A stretch of 64,000 bases of DNA from Persicaria tinctoria (taxonomy: Eukaryota; Streptophyta; Magnoliopsida; Caryophyllales; Polygonaceae): assembly GCA_037127255.1 (NCBI GenBank), contig JBANSL010000013.1, positions 63,925,688 through 63,989,687 of the forward strand, given 5' to 3'. The notes under the pieces were generated by a model. The model did no database searches. It was not told the origin of the DNA and was given only the letters and a program-made list of their open reading frames with translations. A program made the position numbers and the translations under genes. Position 1 is the stretch's first letter; every line of letters starts with the position of its first letter. Positions 32,692 to 42,859 of the stretch are shown here, one piece after another.

Positions 32692-33105
32692 CTAGTACAT
32701 CATACTAGGGCCGATTATGCAGCTACATGACTTAAAAGACCAGGGGTGTCCTACCTCTCCATTCTCGTCATTGTCAGTGCTTACAACGTCGACTTCAAAA
32801 ATTGAATCTCCCACATAGGTGAAGATTAGAGCGGATCCCACGTGGACTCGATTCTCCTAGGCGAATTCGAACCATCCTTGAGTCAACCAGAATAGGCCAT
32901 CGGCATCTCTCTCCACCTTGACTTCGTGCTCTTGGTAAGAGCGAGACCAGAGCCTGGCTAGGGTGTGTGCATCTTCTTCGAACAGGACGTACACTAAGGA
33001 AGTCGAAGTGTATGGAGTTGCTCTTCCATCATGATAACTCGGTAGAATGCTCTGGGGGTGCTCCGGGTTCCATCCCTTGAAGAAAGTTGTTGATATGTTT
33101 TTACT
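32692..33105 (-). pseudogene. B3-domain copy B, inverted, one stop
   Basis: The minus strand gives TTFFKGWNPEHPQSILPSYH, then SYQEHEVKVERDADGLFWLT, QGWFEFA, a TAG stop, ENRVHVGSALIFTYVGDSIF and EVDVV. The order matches a B3 domain, including the GW..F core and the GSA..F replacing GD..F as in copies A, C and D. It is more diverged than the plus-strand copies, lacks the intron and has one internal stop at about 32862. It ends at TAG 32692. Confidence 0.7.
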
Positions 33106-33467
33106 CTTTCATTCTTTGGTTTTTATACCCCTCAAGGGGCGTTTCTAGCTTAGTTTTTATCGCTCTTAGTTGCGACCTGGCCTAAGCATGATATTGTGGG
33201 TTGTCTTAGTTACTTTAGAGGTATTTACTGAGGCTCCTGCAGAGTTTTTGACATGATTTTTGCTGCTTTCGATAGAGTGGCGCTTTATTCGAAGCGAACG
33301 TGTTCCTCTATTTTTTCAATTTTAGAGTACGCGTCGGACATGCACTTCTCAAAGGAGTTTACTATTTCCATGTGAATAATAAAACAAAAGGATGGACTGT
33401 TGATACGTTCTCTCTCTTTGGGATGCGGGGTTCTACAATCGTTCCTCCTTTAACATTTAGGGCTCCT

Positions 33468-33930
33468 ATGGACCCTTCCCGCAGAGTCTGATGGGCCTTT
33501 TTTCAGGCAATCGATTACTAGGAGCAACTTGTGAGGATGGTGAGCTTGTACTCTCTTAAATCTTTATTTTTGTTTTTTTCGTTCTTGATCACGCATTTTC
33601 TCCTTTCTATTTTGTAGCATTTGCCGCTCAGATTCGAAGAGGAGTATGAGGACGCCCTTCCCGAGCAAGTGTTGCTTTCTTCTCATCTACTAGTGGATTT
33701 TTCGGTTTCTATAGAGCGACGAGCTTTCGGACTTCTTTACTTGGGCCGCGGGTGGAATGATTTTACCGAATCTCATGCTTTGAAATGGGTTCGTCCATGG
33801 TTTTTATCCATACTGGTCGTGCTCGTTTTGAAGTTCAGATTATGGATTCGAACGAAGGAGATGGAGTTGTTGACCGCGCGGGACCATCTGTACAAAATCA
33901 ATATGTGAATGGTCAGCGATCCTTGATACC
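33468..33930 (+). pseudogene. B3-domain gene copy C, two stops and a frameshift
   Basis: Exon 1 (33468-33539, 72 bp) reads MDPSRRV*WAFFQAIDY*EQ then LVRM, with donor GTGAGC. Exon 2 begins after TTGTAG at 33618: HLPLRFEEEYEDALPEQVLL, then DFSVSIE and LLYLGRGWNDFTESHALK. One base is missing near 33786, after which the frame continues MGSSMVFIHTGRARFEVQIM. The intron is 78 bp. It is the closest relative of copy D. Confidence 0.8.
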
Positions 33931-34297
33931 TGGCAACTTTTCTTTTAAGGTAATTTTCCCTATCTTTTCCGTGGATGTCGAGATAGTTCGCTTGTTCAAT
34001 TTTCATGATATTACCTTAAATCAGGTTAGGAGATAACTAAAGTAACTTCTCCTTTAAACCTAATTCCCTTATATTCTTTTGTTCACAGGTCTGGCTTTTT
34101 CCAGAGGTTACTCTGTTGTTTGCAGGATATATGAGTGCCTCGGTGTATTGTGTTGTCCTGCAAAACGTGACACGCATTTTATTCGCTTTAACCTTTGCGT
34201 CGCGTGCCTCTGGTTTCATCGAGAATTTTGTCTAGGCTCGTCGGGTGCCCTCTTCGCTTTTTGGCTTTTAACCCGGTTAGCTTGCATGGATGGTTCT

Positions 34298-34304
34298 TAT
34301 AAAT
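34298..34304 (+). promoter_or_regulatory. TATA-like motif upstream of B3 copy D
   Basis: tataaat lies 45-51 bp before the ATG at 34349. The spacing is short but possible for a core promoter. Confidence 0.35.
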
Positions 34305-34348
34305 TGGGGGTGTCGTGAAGCACTTTATTTACTTGATCTTTCCTCAAC

Positions 34349-34880
34349 ATGTCTGGTTTGGATCAGGCAAGCTGGTCATTTTTCGAACCCATCCGCTTCC
34401 CTGAGCAACTACAACGTTTGGTTAGTTTTCAGCATTGAATCAGCTTTTCTTTTTATCTTCTCGGATGGTTTTCAACTTTTTCTGTAATTTGATTCACTGT
34501 TTTTCTTTTCTTTTGGTTTTGCCTAGTCACTTCCGCTGCATTTTGAAGATGAGTTCCATCTAGACCTTCCTAGGAACATTCTCCTATCGTCCAGAATCTT
34601 GCGGGATTTCTCTGTAGAAGTTGTCCGCGGAGATTACAGGGTTCTTTACCTAGGTGGTGGGTGGAATGATTTTGCCTGTTCGCATAGCATTGATGTTGGT
34701 TCCTCCGTGACCTTTATTCATAGAGGACGGGTTCACTTCGAGGTTCTTATTCTAGATGATGTAGGGGACGAAGTGGACGCGGAGTGGGCTCCTCCTCATA
34801 TGGAGGGTCCGCCTTCAAATGGATTTCGCTTGAGCCAGGGTAGGACTCGTCTTATCCCGGCAATGCCTCGACGAAGGTGA
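34349..34880 (+). CDS. B3-domain protein, intact two-exon copy D (141 residues)
   Basis: Exon 1 is 34349-34420 (MSGLDQASWSFFEPIRFPEQ then LQRL), the intron is 106 bp (GTTAGT ... GCCTAG), and exon 2 is 34527-34880 with no stop until TGA. A single B3 domain spans residues about 8-105: SFFEPI, LSLPLHFEDEF, FSVEVV, VLYLGGGWNDFACSHSIDVG, SSVTFIHRGRVHFEVLIL. The acidic position of the usual G-D before the last strand is S, as in the sister copies. The C-terminus is short and basic (RTRLIPAMPRRR). It would be a small nuclear DNA-binding protein if expressed. It lies between the antisense ORF and pol of the Tat element, in the antisense orientation to gag-pol, with three degenerate relatives upstream. 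A host B3 gene cluster split by rearrangement is the alternative. Confidence 0.8.
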
Positions 34881-35144
34881 AATAAGGATGTTTATTGGGC
34901 CTTTCTAGTCTTTCTTTTCTCGGGATGTACTCTTTTGTTGTTTGTTTGTTTGATATCTGGTAACTTTGCGTTGTTGTGATTGTTCCCGCAGTCATAAAAA
35001 TATTCCAGATTTCCTGGATTTAACAACTCTGTTTTAGCCCATACAAATGCTAAGATCAAAGGTTTATTGAGTTGTTAAACTCCTGGTGCGGAGCCGAGCT
35101 TTAGCATCATAAGGATTTGTTGAATGGATCTTTTCCGAGAACTG

Positions 35145-35515
35145 GAAATGCTTCACTCGGAAGCCCAACGTGGGGCCAGGCTCCAGCGTTTTTAGAACTT
35201 TATTAGAAAGCTTTGATCAGAAACCCGACGCGGAGCCAAACTCCAGCGTCTTAGGGACTTTATGAAAGGCTCATCTCCGAGAATTGGATTGCTTCGATCG
35301 GAGGCTCGACGCGGAGCCAAGCTTCAGCGTCTTAGGGACTTTATGAAAAGCTCATCTTTGAGAATTAGATTGCTTCGATCGAAGGCCCGACGAGGAGTCA
35401 AGCTCCAGCGTCTTAGGGACTTTATAAAAAGCTCATCTCCGAGAATTAGATTGCTTCGATCGGAGGTCCGACGCGGAGCCAAGCTTCAACGTCTTAGAGA
35501 CTTATTGAAAATAAT
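35145..35515. repeat. 81-bp tandem repeat, about 4.5 copies
   Basis: Units beginning cgacgcggagccaa start at 35226, 35307, 35388 and 35469, exactly 81 bp apart, with a diverged unit before them. Because 81 is a multiple of three, a 27-residue repeat can be read on the plus strand at 35262-35519 (SSPRIRLLRSE then RRGAKLQRLRDF). It lies just 3' of the pol end, where Tat elements often carry tandem repeats. Confidence 0.92.
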
Positions 35516-35649
35516 GTGATGAAGTTTCTATAAAAGCGCCCACTAACCTCTTATTTAACTATTGCGGGGGTGACTAAGATTTTTCATGCTTACAAACCTA
35601 GACCTTATACGTAGTATTTTTTCAAGTTTTCAGCATTCCAGGTTTTTTT

Positions 35650-36547
35650 TTAAACTACGCCTTCTGGGGTGCCAAGTTTGTAAGCTCCCTCCTGGATCAC
35701 TTTCATGACGATGTATGGCCCTTCCCAGTTGGCATCATGTTTTCCTCCGGTGGATATTTGTCGGAGCACTAGGTCACCTTCTTCGAACCGTCGCGGATGG
35801 ACTCGCCTATCGCGGCATCTGGATAGACGCCTTTTGTACTCCTGCTCTTTTAATGCTGCTACCATCCTGTGTTCCTCTATGAGATGCAATTCAATCTCCA
35901 GAGCTTCATCATTGGTCTCTTGGTTGTATGCTAGGATTCGTGCTGACGGGACCAGTCTTTCCACCGAAATGACCGCGTTTGTCCCGTAAACTAGAGTGAA
36001 AGGAGTTTCTGCGGTCGGGGTTTTCACTGAGGTCTGGTAGGACCAGAGGACTAATGGAAAAAGTTTTGCCCAACGCCCCTTTGCGTGCCTCCATGTTTTT
36101 TCTGTATCCCTTGCAGTAACAGTCGGTTGGTTGTTTCTGCTTGTCCATTCGTTTGGGGATGGGCAACGGATGAAAATTTGAGGTTTATGCCCAAACCTAC
36201 GCAAAAATCTCTAATAGATTCGCTATCGAACTGTGGACCGTGATAAGCCCCATAGCTTCAGCTTCTACCCATTTTATATTTTTCCACAAAAACCTCCTCA
36301 TTTTTTCCGCGGTGATAAGCCTCATAGCTTCAGCTTCTACCCATTTTGTGAAGTAGTCTACCAAAACAAGCACATATTTCAATTGTCTTGGAGCAGTCGG
36401 AAATGGACCTAGAATGTCCATTCCCCAAATAGAAAACGGGTATGCTCCAAATATACTCTTCATTAGTTCCGCGGGGAGATGCTTCAAATTTCCAAGCCTT
36501 TGGCACACGTCACACTTTTGAATGAAGGCTTGGACATCCTGCTTCAT
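35650..36547 (-). pseudogene. Tat element: integrase
   Basis: Zinc finger and core: MKQDVQAFIQKCDVCQRLGN, WGMDILGPFPTAPRQLKYVL and VLVDYFTKWVEAEAM (36197-36547). Then, after a frame change, YHGPQFDSESIRDFCVGLGI and VAHPQTNGQAETTN, and the C-terminal frame 35650-36204 with LWSYQTSVKTPTAETPFTLV and NWEGPYIVMKVIQEGAYKLG. A tandem duplication of about 65 bp repeats KWVEAEAM and displaces the second catalytic block, which reads YHGPQF instead of DNGxQF. The enzyme must be inactive. Confidence 0.88.
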
Positions 36548-36946
36548 GGTCGGCCAGTAATATCCAAGCCTCGTAGCTTTTGCTACCTAGGCTCTCCATC
36601 CTTGGTAATGTGCACAAACCCCAGCATGCAGTTCTTTCACGACAACACCACCTTATTCTACTGAGATACACAGTAAGTCTGGGAGGCAGTAGCCTCTTTT
36701 ATAGAGCTTTCCCTCTCTGATGGTGAAGCGGGCTGCTTTTGTGACAACCTTTTTGGCCCCGTCTTTTTCCAACGGTAGTAGGCTTTTCCCTAGATAGTCC
36801 GCGAGCGATGTCCTCTAGTCTTCTTACCCGTTTACTTGGACATGATAAACCTCTTGAATAAGCATGCGTCTGTTTATTCTCTCAAGAAAGACTTCTTCTC
36901 CCACTTCCGCATGCATGACGGCCCTCATTCGAGCTAGTGCATCCGC

Positions 36947-37591
36947 CTATTGATTGTAATCTCTTGAAATTACCGTCAAACCAAAACTCATGAAAGCTTT
37001 TGTCAGTGCTTGTACTTTTCTTTGATAGTTGGGTATCAAACAAGTTCTGGCCTCGTATTCTTCTGTTATTTTCTGTGCCATGACCTCTGAGTCTATGTAG
37101 ATGGACATTTGTCTGGCTCTTTTGACCAGGGCTATCTCGAGACCCGCAAGCAGGGCTTCATACTCAGCTTCATTGTTCGTAGCCTGAAAGTTTAGTTTGT
37201 AAGCATAGTTGTATTGTTGTTCATCAGGTGCAGTGAGGGTGACTCCGGCTCCGCATCTGTCTTTATTGGCTGCTCCATCGACTATGAGTGTCCACTCTCT
37301 CTTTTCCGTTTGATCACCCGTTTCAAAACATTTTTCGCAGATGAAGTCGGTCAGGGTCTGTGCCAATGCTACTCGTCGCGAGACGTACTCAATTTCGAAT
37401 TCTGTGAATTCTACCACCCACTTCATCATTCTTCCTGACAAGCATGGGTAATGGAGGATTTGTCTCAAAGGTAAGTCTGTTCTCACTCTGATGATATGAT
37501 CTTGGAAGTAGGGTTGCAACCTTCTTATTGCGAATATGAGACATAAAATCATTTTCTCCACTGGTTCATATCGTGTCTCGGTATCTCGCAA
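36947..37591 (-). pseudogene. Tat element: RNase H and second RNase H
   Basis: The frame begins with the end of the RT-linked RNase H (RLQPYFQDHIIRVRTDLPLR and MMKWVVEFTEFEIEYVSR). It continues into a second RNase H: WTLIVDGAANKDRCGAGVTL, then ATNNEAEYEALLAGLEIAL and IYIDSEVMAQKITEEYEA, showing D, E and D catalytic residues. A second RNase H of this kind is a mark of the Tat clade. Flanking frames (36548-36946) have lost their open frame. Confidence 0.88.
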
Positions 37592-37594
37592 GAC

Positions 37595-38444
37595 TCAACT
37601 AATGTAGTACACATGGTACTTTTCTTCTCGTGTTAAGACCCCACTGATAGTGATGCTTTTATCTGCCAAGTATAGATGCAAAGTCTCCTGTTTTTCTGGT
37701 TGCTGCAGGGTTGGCAATGTTGACAAGAAAACTTTCAAATCTTTGAAGGCTTTGTGTAACTCTAGGGTCCACTATATCGACCCCTTTTTCTTGAGTAAGG
37801 AAAAGAAAGGTAGGGATTTGTCTGCGAGACATGAACAAAAATGGCTCAGGTAGTTTACCGCTCCGTTTAGGGACTGCACCTCCTTGATGGTCCGTGGTGG
37901 TTGGAGATTCTGGACCGCGGTGATTTTTTCAGGATTTGCGTCAATTCCTCGATGACTGACCATAAAAACGAAGGAACTTTCTAGAGTCAACTCCAAAGAC
38001 ACTTTTTTCTGCATTGAGGTTCAATCCTCCCCGACGGAGGGAATCAAACGTTTCTTGCAGATCCGCCGTGTGATCTTCTGCTCTTTTGCTCTTAACGACA
38101 ATATCATCCACATATATAGACACATTTCTCCCAATCCGTTCGTGAAAAATCCGATCAACTGTCCTTTGAAACGTTGCTCCAGCATTTCTGAGTATGAAAG
38201 GCATGACTTGATAGCAAAATATCCCTTGGTTGGTGATGAAAGTCGTTGCCTTCTTATCTTGCGGATCAAGGCGTATCTGATCATATCCGGAGTAGGCGTC
38301 AAGAAAGCTAAGAACCTTGTTGACCGCGGTTCCATCAACGAGTTCGTCAATGAATGGTAATGGATAACTGTCTTTGGGGCAGGATTTGTTGAGGTCGGAG
38401 AAATCAATGCACATCCTCCATTTTCCATTAGACTTTTTTACCAT
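37595..38444 (-). pseudogene. Tat element: reverse transcriptase
   Basis: Frame 37941-38444 reads MVKKSNGKWRMCIDFSDLNK, FLDAYSGYDQI and the catalytic YVDDIVV. A frameshift near 37985 moves the thumb to frame 37772-38014 (MVSHRGIDANPEKITAVQNL, then EVQSLNGAVNYLSHF). The link to the upstream frame is also shifted near 38455 (DWLLNVVMVKK in another frame). Confidence 0.9.
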
Positions 38445-38464
38445 AACTACATTTAAGAGCCAAT

Positions 38465-41128
38465 CTAATCTTCCACTTCTTCAATGAAACCGGCTTCTAA
38501 AAGTTTATCAATTTCTTCTTTTGCAGCAGCTGCTTTCTTAGGGGCCATTTTTCTTTTCTTCTGTACTATGGTTTTCATTCTTGGACGGATCCTCAAAGTG
38601 TGCAATGCGATTGCGGGTGGGACTCCCAAGATATCACGTGGAGTCCATGCGAAAACATCCCTGGACCTTGCTATGATCTCTAAGATCCGTTCCTTCTCGT
38701 TCGGTTCTAGTGCTTGCCCCACATAGATCTTTTCTTTCGGATCTGGAAATGGTGTGTAGATAGACCTCTCATCCGCGGTTGGTATTTTTGCATCTGTCGG
38801 TCTAACTTCAAGCTCAGCCTTCGAGAGTTCTGGCGCGTTGCTGTCTCCTACTGCTGATTCACACTTCTCACTGATGCACATCACCTCTTTTTTCTTCTTG
38901 ATGGAAGTTAAATAACAGCTTCTGCTTTTAGGCTGCTGTCCGCGAACTTCGCGTACTCCTCCCCCTTGCAAAGGAAATTTCCCAACAAAGTGGTAGATGG
39001 ACACTATCATCTGGAATTTGTAGAGTGAAACGCGTCCCAACAAAGCATTGTAAACAGTCGGTACTTTAACTACCGTAAATACAACATCCTCCATCCGCCT
39101 TCCCGGGACCTTTCCCAAGGCTACTATTAACTCGATTGTCCCGGCTACTTGTACTTCTCCTCCTGAGAAGGTGATCAAAGTACCTGCATAAGGTTTTAAT
39201 GATGCCGCGGAGATTCCCATCTGATAGAAAGCATCCCATGACAGTATATCAACAGAGGAGCCAGTATCAATGAAAACTCTTATGACTGTCTTGGCAGCTA
39301 TTTGAGCATGGATGACCAAAGGGTCCGAGTGCGACATCCTCACTTCCTTGGCATCCTTAGGATAAAAAATGATTTCCTCATGTTGTGTTAAAGAGAATTT
39401 TCTACTTGACGCGGATGGTGGTTGTCTTCCTTCTCGCTCGTAGTTCCTCTTTTCCTGTCTGCTTGATCCTGCCATGGAGTATCCTCCAGCAAGGGTATTA
39501 ATGAATCCCTCAGGCTCTGGTATGTGGCCTTCTTCCGATCTTCGGGCTCCTTCCTTCTTTCTTGATGCTTGGTTAACGGATCCTTGCATGGTGGGGATAC
39601 GATTGTGCCTACCTCCGCGCCACCTTCGCCCCCTGCCCCTTCCTCGATTGAAAGGAGGTGCATCCGCCCGCTGATCTTGAGGACCTCGGTTTCGGTTCCT
39701 TCGGTGGTGAGGGCCGCCTGGTCGAGAGTCATAATTTTCCCAATCCGGTCTTCGATCGTATCGATCCTCTCTTTGCGGTGGATATCTCTGTTCCTGATTT
39801 CGGTAAACACTTTCCCGCGGATGATAAGACTGCGGATGGTCAACCTCGTGCCTTCGTGCATCCTCTCTTTGACGGGATCCTTGACCTCTTTCAGAATTCA
39901 TATGCACTTCATCGCGATGGGAACGAAAAGCTCCTTCATCTGAATGATGCCTGGGAGGTTTAAACTTTTTCTTTTTGAACTTTCCGGTGAGTTTTCCAAA
40001 GAAACCTTGATTGCCTGTGTTTTCCCTTGAACTCGACGCGGCCGCCTCCTCTGCTTCAATTTGTCTTGATACGTGATCTCTCAAATCATCATAGCTGGAA
40101 GGTGTCTTACGAAACAAATAAGTTTTGAAGTCTCCCACTTCTAGATTTCCCATGAGAATGATAGTTGCTGACTCATGATTGAAATTAGGGATTTGCACTA
40201 CCACGCTGGTGAATCGGGTAAAGAAATGTCCCAGTGTTTCTCCAGCTCTTTGCTTGATTGAGTTTAAATCAAGCACTGTCTTCTTCCGCGAGTGTGCGCT
40301 TCCAAAATGGGATTTGAAAATATGGGTTAACTGGGTAAAACTGGCCACATAGTTTTTTGGCAAGTTGGTAAACCATGTGAGGGGTATCTTCGTCAGTGTT
40401 TAGGGGAAAATCCGACACATCATGGCATCGTTGTATTCATTTATTTCCATTGCGGTTGTAACGTGACACAAATGATCTTCGGGATCGGTCGTTCCATCAT
40501 ACTTCATCAAGCCCACATCTCTCCATCTCTTAGGTACAGCCGCGGAACATACTTCTTTGGTGAAAACAGAAGGTAAGACCGCTGGACCTTCCGTTCTCAT
40601 GTTTGCTGAATCTGACCTAGTGGAGGTCGAAACGTCAGTGGATCGCTCTCCGCGTCGATGTTTATTCTCGTGTTGCCATTCGTCATTCTGCTAGGATTGA
40701 TGTGGCATTGCATAGCCTTGGCCCTGAAAGCCGTAATTCATGTTGCCGAAAGCATTGCCAGGGTTGTTAAACGTGGTATATCGCCTATAAAAAATTTCAT
40801 GTTGTCCTCCTTGATAAACCGTTCCTTGTTGACGCGGGTTGGGTCCTCCATAATCATAATAGTAATAATGCGCTTTCTCTTGCTGCTGAGAATTAGGTTA
40901 TTCATGATGGATCTCAAAGTGCCAAAAGTTCTGAGGTATGTACACCCCCCCCCCTCCCGCCCCCATGTTGATCATAATAATGATAGAGGGGGTCACATGG
41001 GGCTGCTCCCCTGCTTCACCCTACAGATCGGGTTGAGAGGACAACGAAATGTACATACTTGAGGCTTCCTGATCATGGTGGACCTCCTGGCTCATTTCTT
41101 GAGTCGCGTCGTCTTGATTAGCACTCAT
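38465..41128 (-). pseudogene. Tat element: gag-protease and RT start
   Basis: The likely gag start is ATG at 41128 (MSANQDDATQEMSQEV), followed by a TAG at 41021. Frame 40403-40600 (VGLMKYDGTTDPEDHLCHV) continues in the same frame after a TAA at 40400 into the 632-codon frame 38465-40363. That frame holds the gag core (SFTQLTHIFKSHF, GETLGHFFTRFTSVV), an R/H-rich region without a clear zinc knuckle, the protease (RVFIDTGSSVDILSWDAFYQ, YNALLGR) and the RT lead-in (AFIARSR-like RSRDVFAWTPRDILGV, KEEIDKLLEAGFIEEV). Most of it is open, with a few stops. Confidence 0.88.
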
Positions 41129-41295
41129 TTCTCATATCTGCACGTTAGTTTCGATAAGTCAATGATTCATTGGTTTCTATTTCTTCTAAAAAGTCTTTTT
41201 CTTTTATATGTGCAGACTCCTTGCCTCCCCCAGGAGTTGGGAGTCTATTTGATTTCCCAGATTGTAACATGCCAAGGAACCCCTTAGCATGAGGG

Positions 41296-41315
41296 GGTTC
41301 CCACAGACGGCGCCA
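41296..41315 (-). other. primer-binding site of the Tat element
   Basis: The minus strand reads TGGCGCCGTCTGTGGGAACC directly before the LTR end. It has the TGGCGCC start common to gypsy elements; the matching tRNA is not assigned. Confidence 0.85.
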
Positions 41316-41316
41316 A

Positions 41317-41683
41317 TGACAAATCTCGATCTAAAAAGGCCTCCATTTTTTGTGGGACCCGGAGGTGGACCTCGTGGGACCCGAAACACTCCCGACGGGC
41401 TTACCTGACCCGCACCGAGAAATTCGGTACGGCCCAACCTGTGCCGCGGGAGATAAAGTATCCCAACAAAACTATCTCCATGCTGAGGCTTCGTCAACGA
41501 AATGGGGATCAATCATTTACCTGTCACCGTCCGTTGGACGCGAGAAGATAGTCACAACTTGCTTGATCCTCACTTCAGACTCTTGACTTACGAGAAAGAC
41601 TCTTTGAGTTATACGCGGATGAGGGAAGATTCTATCCGCGGAGCGGTTCTTCTTCCTAATCAAGATTTTTCACTTTTTGTCTA
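41317..41683 (-). repeat. Tat element, 5' LTR, truncated
   Basis: Matches 21348-21712. Beyond 41683 the two LTRs have nothing in common, so the 5' LTR has lost its U3 (promoter) part by deletion or by another insertion. Confidence 0.85.
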
Positions 41684-42101
41684 CTTCTATCTCTCTATCT
41701 CTGGATCTTATTCTTCAGGAAGTATCTCTTCTAGTCTGCTCTCTCCTCCTCTTGAATTTGTAAATAAAGAGAACCCCGGAAATGTTCGCTCTTTATTTAC
41801 AAATTCAAGGAAGTTAATAGCGTTGCGGATAGACTGACCCACCAAAGACATTTAAACCCTAACGCTAACCTTAACTCCGACATAGAATTGCAGGTTCTCA
41901 TCCGTAAGGAAGCTCTAGGCTGGACTACAGACAGAATGTAGCCAGACCTAACTACTTTATATTATAAAAAAAATATATTAAGGTCGTCCATTACGGCAAA
42001 TCACAGCCGTTCGCTATCACCCTCGCTCTCACAACACAACAAACGTCCCCCCGACCGTAGGCGCGCTGATACAAGCTTTCCGTGCAAAGTTGCATTTCAA
42101 A
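41684..42101. other. unassigned sequence with hairpin
   Basis: No gene seen. It contains the 21-bp perfect inverted repeat described at 41751-41809. Confidence 0.5.
41751..41809. repeat. perfect 21-bp inverted repeat (hairpin)
   Basis: cttgaatttgtaaataaagag at 41751-41771 is exactly complementary to 41789-41809, with a 17-nt loop. Its function is unknown; it could be a transposon end or terminator-like structure. Confidence 0.9.
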
Positions 42102-42841
42102 TAGGAGTGGGAGTGGGATGGGACGAAATGGGATGGGATGGGGGTCGTCCTGCTTAATTATTACGGAACGGGATTCACTACTATTTTTTTCAATCCCGTA
42201 CGGGTCTTGTCCCCGCGGGACGAGATGAGCTATGTCCCTCAAATAAAAAAATATTATGCAAAATCTAAAATTCCTATATATTTTGCGGTTTTCAAAGGCA
42301 TAACATATATAAATTTATAATATTTTTTATATTTTACCATTTTCTTCATGTATACACATACATTATGTGGATGAGAGAGGATAGATCTTGTGTAATTAAG
42401 AAACTCTTATTTTGTAATTTGTGAGCAAATCTGAAGTGTCAAATTAAGAAGATCAAATGAAAACTGGTGAGATTAAAAGTAACTCGTGAACAATGACATT
42501 ATTCATAAATATCAAGTGATTATTTGTATGTACATACATATGAACAATCCTTTGTTAAATACAAATAATTACACTTATTTATACATATGAATAATTACAT
42601 TGTTATGTACGAATAACCGCTTGGCACCTACGAATAATTTCACTACTTACAAACTACATCGTAAGGCCGCTCACACGGGATCTAGCCTCTATATGTATGT
42701 GTGTCTGTGCAGGACGTGACGAATTTTCAGGATAATGAATCCTTCTCCCTCGTCTCGTCCCGTATAGCTTTTGTAGGAAGATATTTTTTTTTCAAAATCC
42801 CACCGGGATTGGGACATGCTCGGGATTTGTACCCACCCCTA
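42102..42841. mobile_element. hAT-like non-autonomous element
   Basis: Ends taggagtggg and cccacccct are inverted repeats. The flanks atttcaaa (42094-42101) and atttcgat (42842-42849) match at six of eight positions, as expected for an old 8-bp duplication. The ends are rich in gggatggg. No coding. Confidence 0.6.
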
Positions 42842-42859
42842 ATTTCGATGGTTCATACC

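Larger units (their letters stand above)
21348..41683 (-). mobile_element. Tat-type Ty3/gypsy LTR retrotransposon, with nested Athila-like element and B3 gene array
   Basis: Homologous LTR segments at 21348-21712 and 41317-41683 (roughly twenty differences by eye over about 365 bp) enclose gag, protease, RT, RNase H, a second RNase H and integrase on the minus strand. A PBS sits beside the right LTR. On the opposite strand near the left LTR lies an open region like the antisense ORF of Tat-clade elements. The second RNase H and antisense ORF together point to the Tat clade. The right (5') LTR loses homology at 41683, so its U3 is missing or replaced. Coding parts carry stops and frameshifts. 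Confidence 0.85.

Noticed and set aside
33300..33467. Possible extra B3 fragment (KGWTVDTFSLFGMRGSTIV)
   Set aside because: A GW followed by a GS resembles B3 weakly, but other landmarks are missing.
34079..34487. Frames between B3 copies C and D
   Set aside because: No B3 pattern or other domain; spacer between copies.
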